NCBI GenBank assembly: GCA_038239345.1 | Contig: JBBSEX010000089.1 | Coordinates: 1-8,477, forward strand | DNA: 8,477 nt | Reading direction: 5' to 3' | Source of the DNA: JBBSEX01 sp038239345 | Lineage (GTDB): Bacteria; Acidobacteriota; Terriglobia; Bryobacterales; Bryobacteraceae | Shown: positions 4,693-8,477 of the stretch, one piece after another | Position numbering within the stretch: the first letter of the stretch is position 1 | Layout: each line of letters starts with the position of its first letter | The notes under the pieces: generated by a model | Told to the model about the DNA's origin: nothing | The model's input: only the letters and a program-made list of their open reading frames with translations | Database searches by the model: none | Program-made: the position numbers and the translations under genes

Positions 4693-6888
4693 GTGCGTGT
4701 GGAGCCATTCAACAATCAAGCAGGGCATCCGCGTGACGGGGCGGTTGTTGTATATCTGAACCGCCCACTGCCCGCCACGGTCGTGACGGTGCCCGCGAAT
4801 TTTGTGCGCGAGTTGCATCACGATGTGTGGGACATCCTCGACTTTGCCAACCTCGCTCCCGGCTCGACGATGATTCTGCCGGGGCGCAAGGCGGTGGCGT
4901 TTCTGCCCTCGCCTAATCTTGTTGCGGGGCCGAGCCACACCTATGTCAATAACTACAGGATAGACTTCAGCACCGCGGTGACGGGCATCCCACAGCTCAT
5001 CCCCTCGCACACGGAGTTTGCCACGGCCGATAATTTCGACACGGTTGGTTCGTGGGTTACTCGGGTGCAGCCAAGCGAAACGGCATTTGAAGTCGCCACC
5101 GATTTTGCCCCGGTGATTGACTGGAGCCAGCCATTGCTTCCCTCGACCATCACCTCAGCGAATGTGACGGTAATCGAGCAGGCCAGCGGCAATCCCGTGA
5201 GTGTCACGGTGTACTTTGACTATGATACCAACCGGATGACGCTCTCGCACCCGACGGCCTTCCTGCCGGACGCGATCTATACTGTCACATTAGGCACCGG
5301 CTTCACAAACCTGATGGGCAAGCCGTTGCTAAACGCCTTTGTGTGGAGCTTTCATACGCGCCCGCTGCGACCCGTGCCGGTCGCGGGACAAGGCCCGTAT
5401 GTCACAGCAGTTGCACCCGGCGACTTTTCCACGAACGTGGATGCGATGAGCACGGCGCAAATCACAATGACTTTCAGCGAGCCAATGAATGACTCGACGC
5501 TGACCGCCGCGACCGTGCATCTCACTCAGCATGGTGCCGGTACAGACGTGACCGGGGCATTTGCCTACGATTCCGCCACCAAGACACTGACATTCACACC
5601 GGACGCATCGCTGGACTTTGCGACACGCTATGAACTGACGCTGGATGCCGCCGCAATGTTTTCCTCCGCGACGATGCCAAAGGCATTGCAGGGCAATTCT
5701 CAGTTCGTATTCACCACCGCACCTGACCCGGCAAACAATAATGGCTCAATCCCAGCCGGTGGCCCAAATGCCGGAAGCAGTGCCGGCAGCTCCGATCCCG
5801 ACCAGCCCAAGCCGCTCGTCCTGAAACTTGAATACGGCGATCCTGACGGCGACGCCGGAGCATCAGTCAGCCTCAGCATCACGCTCCCGGACGGCTCGCA
5901 GCGCGAGCAGCAGATGCCCAACGTGACCGATGACTACGCCACCAAACAAAGCCCGGAAATCCCGGCTGGGAGTAAGGTGGTCGTGACACCAAGTTTCCTC
6001 AAGGGCAGCGACACCGATCCGCTGGAGGATGAAAGTTTGGAAGTCTTGGTCAACGTATCGGCCGCCACTGGCAGCGAGAGTGCCGCGCAAGCCTATGTCG
6101 TCACCATTGAGCAGGACGGAAGCCCCGTGCAATACGCCCAACTGGCAGACGGTGCCGCGGCCAATGCCAATCCTCAGCAAAAGGCAGTCGTCGTGACGGC
6201 GGAGATGAAGCTTCGAGCAACAGGGAAAATTGAGCCTGCGCCCGAAAATACGGTGTATGCTAATTGCAAAGCTACTGCAGGAGGAATTGATGATTTGGGG
6301 CCGCTTCCTATGGGCAAGGGAAGGATAGACGCTCCAGACGTCGCTTACACAGCTCCTATTCAAGTGATCGCAACGGTTCCAGCCGTACCTGGAGCCGACT
6401 GGCAATGGTACCGGCTGCTAGAGCTCCGATCGTGGGCAATTAAGAAAGATCCGACCGGCACTTTCTGGGGGGTAATAAAACTGAAGCCGCACACCGGACC
6501 AAACCCTGATTACGGAGCAACTGCCCCTAATTACGACACCAGAATCCCAAGCGGAACAGGAAAGCTCTATATCTATGACAACAGCGGAACGATCCCGTCC
6601 GAGTCGAACATTTCCGTTGGCGATTTCATTTGTGAGAAAAAGCAGTTCACCTACAAGCTCTACGATAAAGGTGATGGCACCGCTCTGCCGAAGCTGCTCG
6701 GGCAACTCGATGTGGGTCAAAAAATCATTGCTAAACGTATTGGAACGGCTGGAAACGTGCCAGCAGATTTCCAAGGCGTGGAAAACTCCAATACCGTACG
6801 TGTCCTTAAAATGACTATCACCGAAGCGGAGGTGAGGGCTATTGTCGGTGGTAATCTTCCCATTCAATTTTTTCCAGGTTCCGAATAA
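4693..6888 (+). CDS. Ig-like (Big_5/SbsA-type) surface protein, C-terminal part of split gene
   Basis: From GTG 4693 the frame encodes 731 residues, but the start lies inside the first strand of a domain (QVVRVEPFNN), so this is probably not a true N-terminus. Three Big_5/SbsA-type Ig-like domains can be seen. The first spans residues 1-100 and is divergent. The second spans about 138-222 and ends FVWSFHTR. The third spans about 234-345 and is the clearest: GPYVTAVAPGDFSTNVDA, ITMTFSEPMNDSTL, YELTLDA, FVFTTAPDP. A Gly/Ser/Pro/Asn linker follows (about 346-378), then a beta-rich segment with GDPDGDAG. The last ~230 residues are different in character and I do not recognise them. Their base composition also drops: 70% GC at 5761-5820 against 50% at 6541-6600 and 47% at 6721-6780, counted by hand. 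Big_5 proteins are usually exported adhesins or envelope proteins. The next gene starts six bases after the stop, which suggests an operon. Confidence 0.75.
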   Translation: MRVEPFNNQAGHPRDGAVVVYLNRPLPATVVTVPANFVRELHHDVWDILDFANLAPGSTMILPGRKAVAFLPSPNLVAGPSHTYVNNYRIDFSTAVTGIPQLIPSHTEFATADNFDTVGSWVTRVQPSETAFEVATDFAPVIDWSQPLLPSTITSANVTVIEQASGNPVSVTVYFDYDTNRMTLSHPTAFLPDAIYTVTLGTGFTNLMGKPLLNAFVWSFHTRPLRPVPVAGQGPYVTAVAPGDFSTNVDAMSTAQITMTFSEPMNDSTLTAATVHLTQHGAGTDVTGAFAYDSATKTLTFTPDASLDFATRYELTLDAAAMFSSATMPKALQGNSQFVFTTAPDPANNNGSIPAGGPNAGSSAGSSDPDQPKPLVLKLEYGDPDGDAGASVSLSITLPDGSQREQQMPNVTDDYATKQSPEIPAGSKVVVTPSFLKGSDTDPLEDESLEVLVNVSAATGSESAAQAYVVTIEQDGSPVQYAQLADGAAANANPQQKAVVVTAEMKLRATGKIEPAPENTVYANCKATAGGIDDLGPLPMGKGRIDAPDVAYTAPIQVIATVPAVPGADWQWYRLLELRSWAIKKDPTGTFWGVIKLKPHTGPNPDYGATAPNYDTRIPSGTGKLYIYDNSGTIPSESNISVGDFICEKKQFTYKLYDKGDGTALPKLLGQLDVGQKIIAKRIGTAGNVPADFQGVENSNTVRVLKMTITEAEVRAIVGGNLPIQFFPGSE

Positions 6889-6894
6889 CTGATC

Positions 6895-7536
6895 ATGAAA
6901 TTCCGATGTGCCAACCTTATTCTCGTTTGGGCGAGCACGCTCGCTGTGAATTCCGCTGAGAATGAACCCGCACTGCCAACGTCGTTGGCCCCTCTTGAGG
7001 AGGCGGTAATTTCATCCCAGGCGGTCATGGTGTGCCGATTGGTCGATCTTGGTTTTACGGATTTTCACGGGCCAGGCGAAAGTAGCCATGATAGCGCGGT
7101 GTTTGAAGTCGTCACCCAGCTCAAAGGGACGTCATCTCAAAGTGTGACATGCTCTTTTCGAAGGACAGTATTTCCACCCAAGATTGACGAGAAACTGCCG
7201 GAGGTCGGCAAAGACTATATCCTTGCAGGTGCATCGGCACAGGGGGTTTTCAAAATCGAGAAGCTTATTGCTGCCACGCCCAACAACATCGCTGAAGTGA
7301 AGCGTCTTCTTGGAGAGAGCATTCCGATTGGAAAAAACATTTTCAAGCGAGTTCCGACGCAGCCGGGAACGGCGGCGACCGTCGTGTCAACACCTGCCGT
7401 CGAAGCATCGGCACTACAGCCCATCGTGCAAACTCCCGCTGTTCCTTCCGAACGCAATGCGCCGCTGTGGCCGTGGGTTATTGGAGTCCCAGCCCTAGCC
7501 TTGATCGGGTCACTTCTCTGGAAGCGCCGAACCTAA
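6895..7536 (+). CDS. Exported protein with C-terminal membrane anchor, function unknown
   Basis: The 213-residue product has an N-terminal signal peptide (MKFRCANLILVWASTLAVNS, cleavage probably near NSA-E). A beta-rich domain covers about 30-140 (AVMVCRLVDLGFTD, AVFEVVTQLKG, VGKDYILAGASAQGVFKIEKL). Its layout, an exposed 'vxxVfeVxxxLKG' strand and then 'vGkdYilag', resembles secreted OB-fold/NTR-like proteins, but the Cys pair of that group is not evident. A Pro/Thr/Ala linker (about 152-186) leads to a C-terminal helix (WPWVIGVPALALIGSLLW) and KRRT. That is the shape of a tail that anchors a protein in, or sorts it to, the envelope. There is no LPXTG or PEP motif. It starts six bases after the surface-protein gene, so the two are probably co-expressed and may work at the same site. 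The assignment is structural only. Confidence 0.7.
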   Translation: MKFRCANLILVWASTLAVNSAENEPALPTSLAPLEEAVISSQAVMVCRLVDLGFTDFHGPGESSHDSAVFEVVTQLKGTSSQSVTCSFRRTVFPPKIDEKLPEVGKDYILAGASAQGVFKIEKLIAATPNNIAEVKRLLGESIPIGKNIFKRVPTQPGTAATVVSTPAVEASALQPIVQTPAVPSERNAPLWPWVIGVPALALIGSLLWKRRT

Positions 7537-7742
7537 GTGCCGTACATCTCATGGGAAGCCGAGGGACGGACAAACCTCCACCATTCCACGACAACTGCTG
7601 CCTCGCGCGGCATTCGTTCATTTCCCCCCGGAAGAAGCCCTGCACCTCGCCGCCGATGGTCGGCACGCCAATGCACAAGGGCGACAAAATATGCTCCGTA
7701 TATGGAGCACCTTTGCGTCAGCATTGCGTAACAATGCACGTC
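7537..7742. other. Intergenic stretch before the duplicated small gene
   Basis: About 206 bases lie between the anchored protein and the small gene. ORFs cross the stretch on both strands, but none has a recognisable product or plausible start context. The only clear structure is the palindrome at 7692-7709. I see no good rho-independent terminator after 7536. Gene remnants too degraded to identify are possible. Confidence 0.4.
7692..7709. promoter_or_regulatory. Palindrome upstream of the small gene, candidate operator
   Basis: TGCTCCGTATATGGAGCA has 6-bp arms (TGCTCC / GGAGCA) around GTATAT, whose inner TATA is also self-complementary. It ends 33 bases before ATG 7743. The position and AT-rich centre fit an operator or promoter for the small gene, perhaps one bound by its own product. 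It has no run of T and so does not look like a terminator. The left copy of the gene lacks this region in the window. Confidence 0.4.
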
Positions 7743-8054
7743 ATGAAGAAGCCAACGACCAAACCTAAGCCGAAACGAAACCGAATCACCGTGACGCTGC
7801 AGGTTCTCCGCAGCCGGTATGATGTCTTTGCGATGGCCAGCGAGGAAATCGAGCGGCGCACCGGCAAGGCTCCCGGCATCGAGGCCATGATGGAGTATGA
7901 ATTGGAAAACACGGTTTGTCCTGACGATCTCGCGGACTTGTATTGCTGGAACGTGCTGAAATGGCCGCAGGAGAAGATCGAAAGGTTTTCCAACAACCAC
8001 ACCGGCAGGCCGCGCGTGCGGAAGCGCAGCGACCCAAAGCCGACGGAACGCTGA
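7743..8054 (+). CDS. Small basic protein, possible ribbon-helix-helix DNA-binding protein (complete copy)
   Basis: ATG 7743 gives 103 residues; ATG 7734 (adding MHV) is equally possible, as neither has a clear ribosome-binding site. After a basic leader (KKPTTKPKPKRNR) comes a short strand, RITVTLQV. A helix follows (RSRYDVFAMASEEIERRTG), a turn at KAPG, and a second helix (IEAMMEYELEN). This order resembles the ribbon-helix-helix fold used by plasmid and toxin-antitoxin regulators, though the match is by pattern only. The second half (CPDDLADLYCWNVLKWPQEKIERF) is likely helical, and the tail GRPRVRKRSDPKPTER is strongly basic. Its last 47 codons are duplicated at 1-145. Immediately after the stop the sequence becomes the inside of a helicase gene. 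The context suggests a plasmid or conjugative-element accessory regulator, but the function is inferred. Confidence 0.7.
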   Translation: MKKPTTKPKPKRNRITVTLQVLRSRYDVFAMASEEIERRTGKAPGIEAMMEYELENTVCPDDLADLYCWNVLKWPQEKIERFSNNHTGRPRVRKRSDPKPTER

Positions 8055-8068
8055 AGCCCTGATCGTCT
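7910..8068 (+). repeat. Direct repeat, right copy (partner 1-159)
   Basis: This stretch repeats 1-159 with two substitutions, at 8012 and 8033, both silent in the small gene. It ends at 8068, where the downstream sequence changes from the VirB9-like gene (left copy) to helicase coding sequence (right copy). In both copies the frame GAA GCC CTG ATC GTC just after the stop is continuous with the truncated gene downstream. A short stretch of shared sequence may therefore have guided the join. Confidence 0.95.
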
Positions 8069-8477
8069 TGCTCTCGGCCGAGCACAGGAAGGACAACACA
8101 CTGACCTTCGAGGAACTCGGCATTGACCGGCTTTTCATCGACGAGGCCCACAAGTTCAAAAACCTTTTCTATGTGACGAAGATGACGCGCGTGGCGGGTC
8201 TGCCGCAGACGGCTTCCGAGCGCGCTTTCGATATGTTTTTGAAAGTGCAGCACATCCAGTCGCGCAACAAGGGCGGCGGCGTGGTCTTCGCGACGGGCAC
8301 TCCGATTTCCAACACGATGGCGGAGATGTTCACGATGCAGCGGTATTTGCAGATGAGCGCGCTGCGACGCAATCAACTCCAGCATTTCGATTCATGGGCA
8401 GGCACTTTTGGCGAAACCGTCACTTCGATGGAACTCAGCCCGGACGGGAGCGGCTACCGGCTGCGCAGCCGCTTTGC
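8068..8477 (+). CDS. SF2 helicase of a large plasmid-type helicase/methylase protein, internal fragment
   Basis: A frame open from upstream of 8068 to the right edge encodes at least 136 residues of an SF2 helicase core. It contains LTFEELGIDRLFIDEAHKFK, with the Walker B/motif II DEAH box, and later GVVFATGTPISNTMAEMF, with motif III (TGTPISN). The segments FYVTKMTRVAGLPQTASERA and LQHFDSWAGTFGE are characteristic of the very large helicase or helicase-methylase proteins of conjugative plasmids and integrative elements. These often exceed 1000 residues and are usually annotated as SNF2 or DEAD/DEAH helicases with N6-methylase domains. The Walker A region and all earlier sequence are missing: the gene begins abruptly at the repeat boundary (LLSAEHRKDN). 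There is no suitable start codon before the motifs, so it is 5'-truncated here, as well as cut at the right by the window. Confidence 0.8.
   Translation, partial: MLSAEHRKDNTLTFEELGIDRLFIDEAHKFKNLFYVTKMTRVAGLPQTASERAFDMFLKVQHIQSRNKGGGVVFATGTPISNTMAEMFTMQRYLQMSALRRNQLQHFDSWAGTFGETVTSMELSPDGSGYRLRSRF

Noticed and set aside
7610..7710. Biotin-carrier-like peptide (SPPMVGTPMHKGDKICSVYG) in the frame before the small gene
   Set aside because: The likeness to biotin carrier protein is short, the Met-Lys biotin site (EAMKM) is missing, and no start or surrounding gene supports it.
7910..8068. Insertion-sequence or integron recombination site
   Set aside because: No transposase or integrase, terminal inverted repeat, target duplication or attC-like structure was seen. 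The repeated stretch is mostly coding sequence.

Overview
The window is a mosaic of accessory DNA, probably from a GC-rich member of the Verrucomicrobiota or a related PVC group. That placement is an inference from protein style: a collagen-like protein with the TFGIPRGADG module, a secreted protein with a DxDGDGxPD motif and Ig-like domains, and a plasmid-type helicase. No rRNA or core gene fixes the taxon. No transposase, integrase, tRNA or CRISPR array was seen.

Layout, left to right. (1) 1-159 is the 3' end of a small gene (stop at 143-145) plus 14 bases. The same stretch recurs at 7910-8068 with two differences. (2) 160-2170 is a tightly overlapping plus-strand fragment of a conjugative type IV secretion operon: VirB9-like (5' end apparently lost), VirB10-like (C-terminal half missing), VirB3-like, and the first ~79 residues of a VirB4-like ATPase. 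(3) 2191-4076 is a minus-strand cassette. In transcription order it holds an XRE-type regulator, a small helical protein of unknown function, an ORF made almost wholly of 7-residue repeats, and a collagen-like protein. The 7-residue ORF is encoded by fourteen 21-bp units, most of them imperfect palindromes. (4) 4192-7536 is a plus-strand pair diverging from the regulator: a secreted Ig-like surface protein split by one in-frame TAG, then a signal-peptide protein with a C-terminal membrane anchor. (5) 7743-8054 is the complete copy of the duplicated small gene, a possible ribbon-helix-helix protein. It is followed directly by the interior of a large SF2 helicase gene that runs off the right edge.

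The secretion genes and the helicase are typical of conjugative plasmids or integrative elements, but all the large ones are broken here, so this DNA alone cannot encode transfer. The cassette and the surface-protein pair look like cargo: secreted or fibrous proteins beside a local regulator, with a shared intergenic region carrying a palindrome. Both copies of the repeat are followed within about a dozen bases of the small gene's stop by the inside of a different conjugation gene. The repeat edge is therefore a recombination (or assembly) junction. Recombination between the copies would remove or circularise 7909 bp.
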